From: an uncultured Eubacteriales bacterium
Lineage (GTDB): Bacteria; Bacillota; Clostridia; Christensenellales; CAG-138
Reading direction: 5' to 3'
Length of the DNA: 51,514 nucleotides
Assembly: GCA_902789675.1 (NCBI GenBank)
Contig: CADAPG010000018.1
Coordinates: 1 to 51,514, forward strand
Numbering within the stretch: the stretch's first letter is position 1; each line of letters opens with the position of its first letter. The notes under the pieces were generated by a model. It was not told the DNA's origin and did not search any database. It saw nothing but the letters and a program-made list of their open reading frames with translations. A program made the translations under genes and the position numbers. Below are positions 25,161-34,750 of the stretch, piece by piece.

Positions 25161-25807
25161 TTATCTGATCTGGTCGAGCAGTGCGACGCCCTTGTCTCCC
25201 TCGCCGAGCATGTTTGCGCAGGAATTCCGGAGCATCGGCAGGATCTCATCCCTGAGTTCCGGCTTCAGAACAACGCGGTTCAGGTCTTCGTGCGAAAGCA
25301 GCAGAATCCGCCGCATCGCTTCCAGCGCGAGCTTGTCGATCCGTTTCCCGCTGTCAGCGAAGGACGGTACCCCGCATGGTCCAGATAATGCAGCAGAAAC
25401 GCGATCATTAGATCGTTCGGATCGGAATCGGAATACGCAAGAAACGACAGGATATGATACAGCAGTGAAAACAGCTGTTCGTCCGCAGACTCATGCTCGA
25501 TGACCGTATTGCAAAGCTGCGTGCAAACCGACGCCGTCATGAATCGGTCGACGTCCTCCCGCAGCGGATAGAACGTTTCTCGCACGTCGCACGCGTTCAC
25601 GGTCACGCGATCGTTGTTGATAAACAGCTCGAACTCGCCGAAGACAAACGGCTGCGTGCAGGAAAGCAACGGCGAGGTCGGCTTGCGGCAGTTCCTTGCC
25701 TTGCAGTCGATCCGTCCGCGCTGCGGCGAGAACAGCGTCAGCATGCGGTCGTTGTCCTTGTAGTCGGTATATCCCGTTACGATGGCTTGTGTGAGCTCTG
25801 TCGGCAT
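25161..25807 (-). CDS. recO: DNA repair protein RecO, reading frame broken
   Basis: RecO loads RecA in recombination repair. The first 155 codons from ATG 25807 give a good RecO N-terminus (OB fold, LTLFSPQRGRIDCKAR, then the helical domain ending FLLHYLDHAGYRPSL), after which this frame stops at 25280. The -1 frame continues without a gap as a RecO-like C-terminus (RIDKLALEAMRRILLLSHED to LLDQIR, stop 25161). The switch point coincides with GGGAAAC at 25343-25349, in phase as G GGA AAC. The joined product would be 215 residues and lacks the four-Cys zinc finger found in most Firmicutes RecO proteins (about 255). It could be a pseudogene, a sequencing error or a programmed frameshift. Confidence 0.75.
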
Positions 25808-25896
25808 TCCCTTTGCTTCGCCTTATAGGCAAGATAATCCTTTACGCTTCCGGAACGCAGAAAGCGCTCCCATTCCTCTGTCTGTTTGTTCTTCAT
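25777..25896 (-). CDS. YqzL-like small protein
   Basis: A 39-codon frame starts at ATG 25896 and ends at 25777, overlapping the recO start by 31 bases. Its centre, WERFLRSGSVKDYLAYKAK, fits the YqzL pattern (hydrophobic/aromatic, then a Gly-Ser/Asn turn, then YLxYK). yqzL lies between era and recO in Bacillus, the same place as here. The function of YqzL is unknown. No strong ribosome binding site is visible. Confidence 0.72.
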   Translation of the reverse strand: MKNKQTEEWERFLRSGSVKDYLAYKAKQRECRQSSHKPS

Positions 25897-25958
25897 ACGG
25901 ACAGTATGCCCGTCCGCCGTTCATTTCATGTCCGAATCTGATTTGGGAGATCGAAGCG

Positions 25959-26858
25959 TCAGTCTTCGCGGTAGCCGAGCTCGTTCAGCATCTGCTGCCG
26001 GTTGCGCCAATCCTCCTTGACCTTGATCCAGAGCTGCAGATTGACCTGCACGTCCAGAAGCCATTCGATATCCTTGCGCGCTTCGGAGCCGATGCGCTTC
26101 AGCATCTTGCCGCCTCTGCCGATGATGATTCCCTTGTGACTTTCGCGTTCGCAGTAGATCGTCGCCCAGACGTCCATCAACTTCCCGTCCGGACGCATCT
26201 GCATCTTGTCGATGCCGACGCCGATTCCGTGCGGGATCTCCTCGCGCAAAAGCTCCAGCGTCTTTTCGCGGATCATTTCGGCGCAGATCACGCGCTCCGG
26301 CTGATCGGTCACCATATCTTCGGGATAGTATTGCGGTCCCTCGGTCAGATAGTTTTTCAGAAGCTCTTCAAGCTTGTCGAGGTTTTCGCCGGTCTGCGCG
26401 GAAATCGCAAGCACGGTGTCGAATCCGGCTTCTTTGATCGCGTCGCGCGCTTCCTGCATTTTGAGCGCGCTTGCGACGTCGCATTTGTTGATCAGCACGA
26501 TCGCAGGCGAACGCTGTGCCTTCACGATCCGCATGACCTCCGCGTCGCGTTCGCGCACGCCCTGCAGCGCGTCGACGACAAGCAGGATCGCTTCGGTGTC
26601 CTTCGACGCGTCCTCAGCCGTTTTCTGCATGAACTCGCCGAGCTTGTTCCGCGGCTTCGTCATGCCGGGCGTGTCGAGGAAGATCATCTGATAATCCTTA
26701 CGCGTGAGAATGCCCGTGATGCGGTTGCGCGTGGTCTGCGCGCGATCCGTCACGATCGCGATCTTCTGTCCCACCAACCGGTTGATCAGCGTCGATTTTC
26801 CGACGTTCGGACAGCCGACGATGCTGAAGAACCCGCTTTTATACCCCGTCGCGTTCAT
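25959..26858 (-). CDS. era: GTPase Era
   Basis: The product is 299 residues. The GTPase domain has [19 protein letters not shown] and NKCD, followed by a KH domain (IIIGRGGKMLKRIGSEAR) that binds the 3' end of 16S rRNA. Era is needed for 30S maturation. The start overlaps the cdd stop by four bases. The gene lies in the conserved yqfC-to-recO cluster. Confidence 0.97.
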   Translation of the reverse strand: MNATGYKSGFFSIVGCPNVGKSTLINRLVGQKIAIVTDRAQTTRNRITGILTRKDYQMIFLDTPGMTKPRNKLGEFMQKTAEDASKDTEAILLVVDALQGVRERDAEVMRIVKAQRSPAIVLINKCDVASALKMQEARDAIKEAGFDTVLAISAQTGENLDKLEELLKNYLTEGPQYYPEDMVTDQPERVICAEMIREKTLELLREEIPHGIGVGIDKMQMRPDGKLMDVWATIYCERESHKGIIIGRGGKMLKRIGSEARKDIEWLLDVQVNLQLWIKVKEDWRNRQQMLNELGYRED

Positions 26859-27262
26859 AGCAGATCCTTCGGTCCGAACCGGTGCGGCATCATCTGATCG
26901 AGCGTTTCGGTCACAATCTCGCTTCCGTCGCGATTCGAAACGACGATCTCAAAGTCTCCGTCGCAGAACTCGGACATCACCTGACGGCAGACGCCGCACG
27001 GAAATGCCGGAAGGTCACCCGAACCGGTGATCGCAATCGCGGAGAATGCGCGGACGCCGTCGTAGATCGCCTTGAAAAACGCGGTTCGCTCAGCACAGAT
27101 CGTCGGCGTGAACGACGCGTTTTCGATATTGCAGCCCTGATAGATCTTTCCGTCCTTTGTGAGCAGCGCGGCGCCGACGCTGTAATGCGAATACGGCGAA
27201 TACGAATGATCGCGCGCTTCCGCCGCAAGCTTCAGCAGGATCTCTTTCTGTTCCTGTTCCAT
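26855..27262 (-). CDS. cdd: Cytidine deaminase
   Basis: The product is 135 residues, a homotetrameric zinc enzyme that deaminates cytidine and deoxycytidine for salvage. The active site is intact: TICAERTA (Cys ligand and Glu) and PCGVCRQVMSEF (two Cys ligands). The N-terminal YSPYSHYSVGAALLT is the usual substrate-binding region. It overlaps era by four bases and directly follows ybeY. The dgkA gene often found between ybeY and cdd in Firmicutes is missing. Confidence 0.95.
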   Translation of the reverse strand: MEQEQKEILLKLAAEARDHSYSPYSHYSVGAALLTKDGKIYQGCNIENASFTPTICAERTAFFKAIYDGVRAFSAIAITGSGDLPAFPCGVCRQVMSEFCDGDFEIVVSNRDGSEIVTETLDQMMPHRFGPKDLL

Positions 27263-27699
27263 TACCTTGTCACTCCTATTCCGTCCAGAATCGTCGTTTG
27301 TTTTTCGCGCATGACACGCTCGTCCGCTTCCGTCATGTGATCATAGCCCAAAAGATGCAGCACGCCGTGCACCGCAAGGAACGACAGCTCGCGCAGGAGC
27401 GAATGTCCGTACGTCTCCGCCTGTTCGACCGCGCGATCGTAACAGATCATGATGTCGCCGAGATAGCCGTCCGCCGAAAGCGGATCCTCCCCCTCCCACG
27501 CGGGAAAGGTCAGAACGTCCGTCACCGCGTCGACGTGCCGGAACTCGCGGTTCAGCGTTTGAATGCGTTCCGGCGTGTCGATCAGGATCGTCAGATCGCC
27601 GTCGCGTCCTTCGGCGTCGAGCGCCGCCTGTGCAGCCCGCGCAATGCCTGTCCGCTCTGCATCGGTGATTTCGACCGTTTCGGAAAAGACGTCAATCAT
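27262..27699 (-). CDS. ybeY: Endoribonuclease YbeY
   Basis: The product is 145 residues. The metal-binding motif HGVLHLLGYDH is complete and the strand DVLTFPAW is conserved. YbeY takes part in 16S rRNA 3' processing and 70S quality control, consistent with era two genes downstream. It overlaps phoH by eight bases at the start. Confidence 0.95.
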   Translation of the reverse strand: MIDVFSETVEITDAERTGIARAAQAALDAEGRDGDLTILIDTPERIQTLNREFRHVDAVTDVLTFPAWEGEDPLSADGYLGDIMICYDRAVEQAETYGHSLLRELSFLAVHGVLHLLGYDHMTEADERVMREKQTTILDGIGVTR

Positions 27700-28687
27700 T
27701 GCCGCGCTCCCTGTTCCTTGCGTTTTCGTGACGCTCGTACGCCTGAATGATGCGCTGCACCAGTTCGTGACGAACGACGTCCTTGTGCGTCAGCTTCACG
27801 ACAGAAATGCCCTCCACGCCGTCAAGCACACGGATCGCATGGACAAGCCCGCTCATCTTCTCTTTCGGCAGGTCGATCTGCGTCACGTCGCCGGTCACGA
27901 CGATGCGGCTGCCCTCACCGAAGCGCGTCAGGAACATCTTCATTTGTTCGATCGAGCAGTTCTGCGCCTCGTCGAGGATGATGAACGCGTTGTTCAGCGT
28001 GCGGCCGCGCATGTATGCGAGAGGCGCAACTTCGATCGCGCCGCGCTCCATCAGCTGCTTATAGGTTTCGAGCCCGAAAAACTCCTGCAGCGCGTCGTAC
28101 AGCGGACGGAGATACGGATCGACCTTGTTCTGCAGATCGCCCGGCAAAAAGCCCAGCTTTTCGCCCGCTTCGACCGCCGGACGCGTCAGGATGATGCGCT
28201 CGACCTCTTTATTCTTGAACGCAACGACCGCCATTGCAACCGCAAGATATGTTTTGCCGGTGCCGGCGGGACCGACGCCGAACACAAGCTCGTGCGTTTT
28301 CAGCGCCTGAATGTATTTCTTCTGCCCGAGCGTCTTGCACTTGATCTGCTTGCCGCGGTTCGTCAGCGCCACGACGTCGCCCATGATCTCCTTGATCAGC
28401 TCGGCGTTGCCGTCCTTGGCGATATCGATCGCGTAGCGGATGCGTCCGCGGTTGATCGGCTCGCCCTTCCGCTGCATGTCCAGCAGTTTTTCGAGGACCG
28501 TTCTGCAAAGATTGACCTGTTCCTCGTCGCCCTCGATCGCGATCCCGTCCGAGCGAATCCGGATCCGAACTCCGATTTCCTCCTCAAACACGTTCAGGTT
28601 TTCGTCAAACACACCGAACAGACCGATGGAATCGTCCATCGACTCCAGTTCGATCCGGGCAACCGACTTGCCCATTTCATCCGTCAT
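27692..28687 (-). CDS. phoH: PhoH-family ATPase / RNA-associated protein
   Basis: The product is 331 residues. The Walker A is GPAGTGKTYLA and the Walker B region DEAQNCSIEQMKMFLTR. The N-terminal about 100 residues are a KH-like part (IRSDGIAIEGDEEQV). It is a predicted RNA helicase-like ATPase. The fixed neighbourhood with ybeY suggests an RNA-processing role, but its substrate is unknown. The ATG follows GGAGGA and overlaps yqfD by 11 bases. Confidence 0.94.
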   Translation of the reverse strand: MTDEMGKSVARIELESMDDSIGLFGVFDENLNVFEEEIGVRIRIRSDGIAIEGDEEQVNLCRTVLEKLLDMQRKGEPINRGRIRYAIDIAKDGNAELIKEIMGDVVALTNRGKQIKCKTLGQKKYIQALKTHELVFGVGPAGTGKTYLAVAMAVVAFKNKEVERIILTRPAVEAGEKLGFLPGDLQNKVDPYLRPLYDALQEFFGLETYKQLMERGAIEVAPLAYMRGRTLNNAFIILDEAQNCSIEQMKMFLTRFGEGSRIVVTGDVTQIDLPKEKMSGLVHAIRVLDGVEGISVVKLTHKDVVRHELVQRIIQAYERHENARNRERGND

Positions 28688-29834
28688 GCGGGTCTTCCTC
28701 CGTTCTTCCTATCGTTTCTTCCGCGGTTACGGTCACGACCGCAAACCGTTTTCCGTGTTTCGTCCGTACCGTACCGTATATGTTGATCACCGCCGCGTCG
28801 CGCGGCACCTGTTCCAAAGCCTGTTCCCGCGCGAGCATCAGCGCGTTCTGTTCCGCTTCCTCCTCGGAAAGCGCACGCTCCCGGAATCCGATCTCCCGCG
28901 CCGTGTATGTGTCCATCAGGACCGGCAGCAGTTCGCCGATCGCCCGCGACTTCCCGTCTGTAAGCCGATAGTGTTCGAACGTCGGCTTTGCACGCAGGAT
29001 CTCCCACGGTCCGATCCGGATCACGCGAACGGTTTCGATTGCATCGGTCTCATAGGATTCCGTAACAGTATCGGTCAGCTCGACTTCGCTTCGATAACAG
29101 ACGGACGCCTTTACCGTTCCGTCCGCATTGGTCCCGTAGCCTTTTTCCTTATAAAACACCGTTCCGGAGATCAGTACGTCCCCCGCCTTTACGGCATCGC
29201 CGATCTTTACCCGCGCCTGCCCGCGCATCACCTGAACCGAGGTCACGACGCCGTCCTTTTGTGCGATCACGTCGGACGGGACCTGCGTCGTCTTCTTCGA
29301 CGTTTCGGGGATCGCTTCGACCACGTTGACCTTCAGCATCACGCCTTCGCGGTCCAGCCCGATCCATGCGGCGTCTTTGATTTGCGCCGAAAGATCGTTC
29401 GCCGCCGTGATCAGGATCGGTCCCTCCGGGCGAAAACCGGGTCGGATCCCGCGTTCCTCGAGCAGCGAAAGGATCTCCTCCCGGTCGACGCGCTTCGTTT
29501 CGTCGATCCGGATGATCCAGACTCTCGAAGACAGGATCAGCATCCCGCAGAACAGCAGCGGGATCCCGATCCAAAGGACCGGACGACGGCGGAGCCTTTG
29601 CAGCAGAAACGGCAGCCCGACGCGGGAAAGAACGCGGATCCGAAGGTGCAGCCCCGTTCCGAGTCTGTGGATCGCAAAGAACGCTTTGACCGGAATCGTC
29701 AGGCGGACGGTCTTTGCATCGACCTTGCGAACATTGCGTACGCGAACGCCGGATGCCGTAAGTCTGCCGAGCAGACGGGATGCGTATGCTCCCTCAATTT
29801 GAATTATAACATACCCGTTCAGAAATTGCCACAT
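28677..29834 (-). CDS. yqfD: Sporulation protein YqfD
   Basis: The product is 385 residues with one membrane segment (about residues 80-105, WIGIPLLFCGMLILS). It has a domain before the segment and a large domain after it (YqfD family, related to stage IV sporulation protein). In B. subtilis it belongs to the sigma-E regulon and is membrane-bound in the mother cell. The ATG at 29834 shares its first base with the yqfC stop (TGATG), so both are made together. Confidence 0.88.
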   Translation of the reverse strand: MWQFLNGYVIIQIEGAYASRLLGRLTASGVRVRNVRKVDAKTVRLTIPVKAFFAIHRLGTGLHLRIRVLSRVGLPFLLQRLRRRPVLWIGIPLLFCGMLILSSRVWIIRIDETKRVDREEILSLLEERGIRPGFRPEGPILITAANDLSAQIKDAAWIGLDREGVMLKVNVVEAIPETSKKTTQVPSDVIAQKDGVVTSVQVMRGQARVKIGDAVKAGDVLISGTVFYKEKGYGTNADGTVKASVCYRSEVELTDTVTESYETDAIETVRVIRIGPWEILRAKPTFEHYRLTDGKSRAIGELLPVLMDTYTAREIGFRERALSEEEAEQNALMLAREQALEQVPRDAAVINIYGTVRTKHGKRFAVVTVTAEETIGRTEEDPHDG

Positions 29835-30115
29835 CAACTTTTTGCCTCAAGCGAAACGGAACGGATCTTTCCGCAGACTTTTGCGCGGGATGCGGTCATC
29901 TGTTCCAGTTCCAGATCCTCGCCTTCCGCCGTCAGTATCCCCTGCTCGGTCAGAAAGCGGATCTGCGTCGCCGCAAAGCTCAGTATCCCGCGATGCTGCT
30001 CGATCATACATTCGTTCCCGCCGAGCCACTGCACAAAAAACAGGTGCGGATCCAGATCCATGGGAAGATCCGCCGCCCTGACGACGCGATGGAATAATTT
30101 GCCGTATCGTTTCAT
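29834..30115 (-). CDS. yqfC: Sporulation protein YqfC (YabP family)
   Basis: The product is 93 residues. The pattern of a short N-terminal helix, then beta strands with EQHRGILSF and a C-terminal VCGKIRSVSLE, is that of the YabP/YqfC family, a small sigma-E-dependent sporulation protein. I chose ATG 30115 by comparison with family N-termini (MKR...). An ATG at 30148 is also possible. Neither has a visible ribosome binding site. It heads the yqfD-phoH-ybeY-cdd-era operon. Confidence 0.8.
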   Translation of the reverse strand: MKRYGKLFHRVVRAADLPMDLDPHLFFVQWLGGNECMIEQHRGILSFAATQIRFLTEQGILTAEGEDLELEQMTASRAKVCGKIRSVSLEAKS

Positions 30116-30150
30116 GGTGCAGTATATGCGCCGAATCGGGACATCCATGC

Positions 30151-30173
30151 AAAAAGCCGCGAAACGCGGCTTT
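30151..30173 (-). terminator. Terminator after the 5'-nucleotidase-like gene
   Basis: A nine-base stem (30153-30161 with 30165-30173) with a three-base loop ends in five T on the minus strand, three bases after the stop at 30176. Confidence 0.7.
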
Positions 30174-30175
30174 GT

Positions 30176-32080
30176 TTAGATGATCACCCATTTGTAAAGA
30201 TGTTTGAGTTTCAGAGTTTGAGCATTTTCGAGATAGGCAACCAGCGCATTGACGACCGGATTGTCCTTGACCGGTTCGAAGCCGACCGGCTGCGGCAGCG
30301 TAACGCCCGTGATCACACGGTCCTCAAGCGACAGCCATTCCTCATCGAGATACGGACGCAGCAGCAGTTCCTCGTCCGGCTTTTCCGCAAGGATCAGCGT
30401 AAACACTTCGTCGTCTTCCACGTCTTTTCCGGAGCTGTGCTCCAAAAAACCGATCGGCGTATCGGGATTCAGCGTATTCAGAAGATAGCTGAGCCCGTAC
30501 AGCGAATAGACCGTCTTCTCGGTCAGGATCGAGCCGGAATAGGCGGACAGCCATGCGCGAAGCTCGCTGCCGCGGATCAGCATCAGCGTATACTGCGGCG
30601 TTTCCGGTTTCAGCACGAACAGTTCCCGATACCGGAGCGGTCCCTCTCTGCGGGCTTCCATCGGTAGATACGAATAGGCAACGGAAAGGATCTCGTGCGG
30701 CATATCCAGTCCGTTTTCCTCTATGTACTTTCGCGCCGCGTAGATCTGCATCTCATGCGTGATCTCCATGCAATCCGTGGATCCGAGCGCATTCGGTTCA
30801 AACGCGTCGACTCTTCCTTCCACATTGCAGACCACACCGTCCATCAATCCGGAAAATGCGCTGACATAGGGCTTGACGGCTTTGCGGATCGTATCGTCCG
30901 GCACGCTGTTCTTTGTGTCGATCTGCTCGACAAGCACTGCCGGGCGACCTCTTTCGCGCAGGGAAACGGATACGGCGGTCAGCGTTTCCGTTCCGCCGCG
31001 AAGCGAGACGATCGGGATCTCGACCCCGGAGGCGTTTCGTTCCGATCGGACGCTCTCCCCTTCGCCGTGCGCGGCGACGACGAGATCGATGCTGTCTGTT
31101 TTCTTCAGCAGATCCCGGAGCGAATAGACGCCGTCGCCGAGCGCGTCCGATTCGATATTCCCGTGGTAAACAAGAACGGTATAATCGACCTTATCCTTCA
31201 GCGCTTTTCGCAGTTTGGAATAGACGATGAGCGGTTCGGCGGGAAGCACTTCGTCATCGGACGGGCAGAGATCCGGCTGCGTCATGCCGATCACGGCGAT
31301 TTTCATCGGATCCTTTCCATCTCCCTGCGGCGATTCAAGAATCACATACGGCACAAGGTCGTTCCAAAGCGCATCGGAAGGATCGAAAACCGTCGGATCC
31401 GCTTTCTGCAGATTCGCGCCGATGACGGGGATCTTTTTCAGCAGCAGTTCGTTGACCTCTTTCCGGACGGTCTGCGAGGGATAGGACATCGCTTCGTCGC
31501 CCAGTAATACGGCGTCGTACTGCATCTTGACAAACAGCGCTGTCACCGGTCCGTACATCTTGTCCGTCTTCTGCGCATAGTCGTCCGCAATCGAGCTGCC
31601 GAGCAGCGACCCGCCCGCGTCGATCAGATACAGATTCGGATTCTTTTCGCGAAGCGCGGCAACGCATGCCGCCACGTTCATCACCGTGCACGCACTGTTT
31701 TCTTCGGTTTCGGCGGGATCCCACGCAAAGCCGCGCATATCGGACGTGAACAGCATCGAAACGGATTTTGTCGCCGGAACGGAAAACTCCGGCGCTGCGA
31801 ACGAATTCAGGATCAACGATGCGTCGAGCTCGGTAACAAGGCCGTCGCCGTCGTAATCCGCGCGCGATAAACCGGCGGCGTCCATCAGCTTGAACCCGGT
31901 GAGATGACGTGTGATACAGCTTGCGTCCTGCACGGTCAGTTCGCCGTCCCCGTCCGCATCTCCGAAAACGGCAGCGTTCGGAACGGTCTTTTCATCCGCA
32001 ACCGAAACAAACCCGCACAGAAGCAGGCTTGAAAGCAGAAGCAGTATTCCGTTGCGCAGCAGTTGTATTACCCGTTTCAT
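30176..32080 (-). CDS. Secreted 5'-nucleotidase-like protein with N-terminal dockerin, probably inactive
   Basis: The product is 634 residues. A signal peptide (LLLLSSLLLCGFVSVA) is followed by a type I dockerin-like pair of calcium loops (DADGDGELTVQD and DYDGDGLVTELD, about residues 40-95). A calcineurin-like metallophosphatase domain follows, and then a 5'-nucleotidase C-terminal-like domain. The family motifs are recognisable but altered: the N-terminal DxH reads DMRG, the GD motif reads AGG, GNHE reads GDEA, and the final HxH reads HGEG. Loss of these metal ligands suggests no phosphatase activity. A consensus promoter ends 10 bases before ATG 32080 and no ribosome binding site is visible. 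Confidence 0.78.
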   Translation of the reverse strand: MKRVIQLLRNGILLLLSSLLLCGFVSVADEKTVPNAAVFGDADGDGELTVQDASCITRHLTGFKLMDAAGLSRADYDGDGLVTELDASLILNSFAAPEFSVPATKSVSMLFTSDMRGFAWDPAETEENSACTVMNVAACVAALREKNPNLYLIDAGGSLLGSSIADDYAQKTDKMYGPVTALFVKMQYDAVLLGDEAMSYPSQTVRKEVNELLLKKIPVIGANLQKADPTVFDPSDALWNDLVPYVILESPQGDGKDPMKIAVIGMTQPDLCPSDDEVLPAEPLIVYSKLRKALKDKVDYTVLVYHGNIESDALGDGVYSLRDLLKKTDSIDLVVAAHGEGESVRSERNASGVEIPIVSLRGGTETLTAVSVSLRERGRPAVLVEQIDTKNSVPDDTIRKAVKPYVSAFSGLMDGVVCNVEGRVDAFEPNALGSTDCMEITHEMQIYAARKYIEENGLDMPHEILSVAYSYLPMEARREGPLRYRELFVLKPETPQYTLMLIRGSELRAWLSAYSGSILTEKTVYSLYGLSYLLNTLNPDTPIGFLEHSSGKDVEDDEVFTLILAEKPDEELLLRPYLDEEWLSLEDRVITGVTLPQPVGFEPVKDNPVVNALVAYLENAQTLKLKHLYKWVII

Positions 32081-32090
32081 ATTATAAAAT

Positions 32091-32119
32091 ATTATATCCC
32101 AGTTTTCTGCAAAATGCAA
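32091..32119 (-). promoter_or_regulatory. Promoter of the 5'-nucleotidase-like gene
   Basis: Minus-strand TTGCAT (32114-32119) and TATAAT (32091-32096) are 17 bases apart. The expected transcription start is within about five bases of the ATG. Confidence 0.65.
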
Positions 32120-32132
32120 GATTCCGGGGATG

Positions 32133-32158
32133 CAAAAAAGGGAGTCCGAAGACTCCCT
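32133..32158 (-). terminator. groEL terminator
   Basis: An eight-base stem (32139-32146 with 32151-32158) is closed by a UUCG tetraloop on the minus strand and followed by six T. It starts 14 bases after the groEL stop. Confidence 0.88.
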
Positions 32159-32171
32159 GTTCAGGTATGAA

Positions 32172-33815
<1,644 letters not shown>

Positions 33816-33818
33816 CTA

Positions 33819-34091
33819 TTATTCAACGACCGCAAGAATATCGTTCTGCTTGATAACGATGACTTCCTGTCCGTCGATCTTGACTTCCGTACCGGCATAT
33901 TTCTGATAGACGACCTTGTCGCCCACTTTCAGAACCATTTCAACGTCCTTTGCGCCGGGACCGACTGCAAGCACTTCCGCCATCTGCGGCTTTTCCTTTG
34001 CGGCGCTCGTCAGAAGGATCCCACCCTTGGTGACCTCTTCCGTTTCGATGTTCTTGATCACAACACGATCGAATAACGGTTTCAATGACAT
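33819..34091 (-). CDS. groES: Co-chaperonin GroES
   Basis: The product is 90 residues. It has the N-terminal LKPLFDRVVIK, the mobile loop near EEVTKGGILL, and C-terminal EVIVIKQNDILAVVE. It caps the GroEL ring. An AGGAGGT site precedes ATG 34091. A perfect CIRCE element and a consensus sigma-A promoter lie directly upstream. Confidence 0.97.
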   Translation of the reverse strand: MSLKPLFDRVVIKNIETEEVTKGGILLTSAAKEKPQMAEVLAVGPGAKDVEMVLKVGDKVVYQKYAGTEVKIDGQEVIVIKQNDILAVVE

Positions 34092-34114
34092 AACTCATAC
34101 CTCCTGTGAATCTT

Positions 34115-34141
34115 TTAGCACTCATTCCTTTCGAGTGCTAA
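34115..34141 (-). promoter_or_regulatory. CIRCE operator (HrcA binding site)
   Basis: TTAGCACTC, nine bases, GAGTGCTAA: a perfect match to the CIRCE consensus. It lies between the promoter and the groES start, so HrcA would repress groESL in the absence of heat stress. hrcA itself is not in the window. Confidence 0.97.
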
Positions 34142-34153
34142 CCATCGTCCCCT

Positions 34154-34182
34154 ATTATAGTGACCGCTCTCCGGAATGTCAA
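34154..34182 (-). promoter_or_regulatory. Consensus sigma-A promoter of groES-groEL
   Basis: Minus-strand TTGACA (34177-34182), 17 bases, TATAAT (34154-34159). Both hexamers match the consensus perfectly. The CIRCE element follows about 12 bases downstream. Confidence 0.92.
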
Positions 34183-34299
34183 TCGGGGAATTGCAACGAA
34201 GTTGTGAACTCTTCGGCGAGCATTCACGCTTCCATGTTATGCAAAAACGCTTTCTCCGATTCTCTTTCAAAAAAAGGTGAAAAAACGCAAAAATAATCC

Positions 34300-34328
34300 T
34301 TGCATTGTGAGATTCTTTGTGATAAAAT
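34300..34328 (+). promoter_or_regulatory. Promoter of rpsT
   Basis: TTGCAT (34300-34305), 17 bases, TAAAAT (34323-34328) with an extended -10 TG. It drives the divergent S20 gene with a leader of about 50 bases. Confidence 0.75.
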
Positions 34329-34384
34329 GTACTGCGTTCGTATCGGGAGACCGTTCGGGCAAATCTTACAGGGGGTGAAATGCT

Positions 34385-34648
34385 TTGGCAAACATCAAGT
34401 CCGCTATGAAGCGTGCGAAGACTTCCGTTGGTGAAAACCTCAGAAATCGCATGGACAAGTCCGCTCTGAAGACTGCTGTCCGTCGTTTTGATGAAGCGCT
34501 GAAGTCCGGCGATAAGGAAGCTGTCGAAACGGCTTACCTCGCGGCTGTCAAGACCGTTGACCAGTCTGCCGCGAAGGGCGTTATCCACAAGAACGCAGCT
34601 GATCGCAAAAAGGCACAGTTGGCAAAGAAACTTGCAGCTAACAACTGA
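34385..34648 (+). CDS. rpsT: Small ribosomal subunit protein bS20
   Basis: The product is 87 residues, lysine-rich and all-helical: ANIKSAMKRAKT at the N-terminus and VIHKNAADRKKAQLAKKL at the C-terminus are diagnostic. S20 binds 16S rRNA. The start is TTG at 34385, eight bases after AGGGGGTG. A UUG start is also used by E. coli rpsT, where it takes part in autoregulation. A nearby ATG at 34379 is out of frame. It is monocistronic, with its own terminator. Confidence 0.96.
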   Translation: MANIKSAMKRAKTSVGENLRNRMDKSALKTAVRRFDEALKSGDKEAVETAYLAAVKTVDQSAAKGVIHKNAADRKKAQLAKKLAANN

Positions 34649-34669
34649 ACCCCGGTATTCGCATGACAT

Positions 34670-34698
34670 AGCGTCCGTTTTCCCGGACGCTTTTCTTT
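34670..34698 (+). terminator. rpsT terminator
   Basis: An eight-base stem (34670-34677 with 34684-34691) is followed by TTTCTTT. Confidence 0.85.
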
Positions 34699-34702
34699 AT
34701 GC

Positions 34703-34731
34703 TTGCAATATTGCTCCGATGCGTTTAGAAT
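34703..34731 (+). promoter_or_regulatory. Promoter of the NFACT gene operon
   Basis: TTGCAA (34703-34708), 17 bases, TAGAAT (34726-34731), directly after the rpsT terminator and about 20 bases before the ATG. Confidence 0.65.
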
Positions 34732-34750
34732 ACGGTTGAAGGAGAAACAG

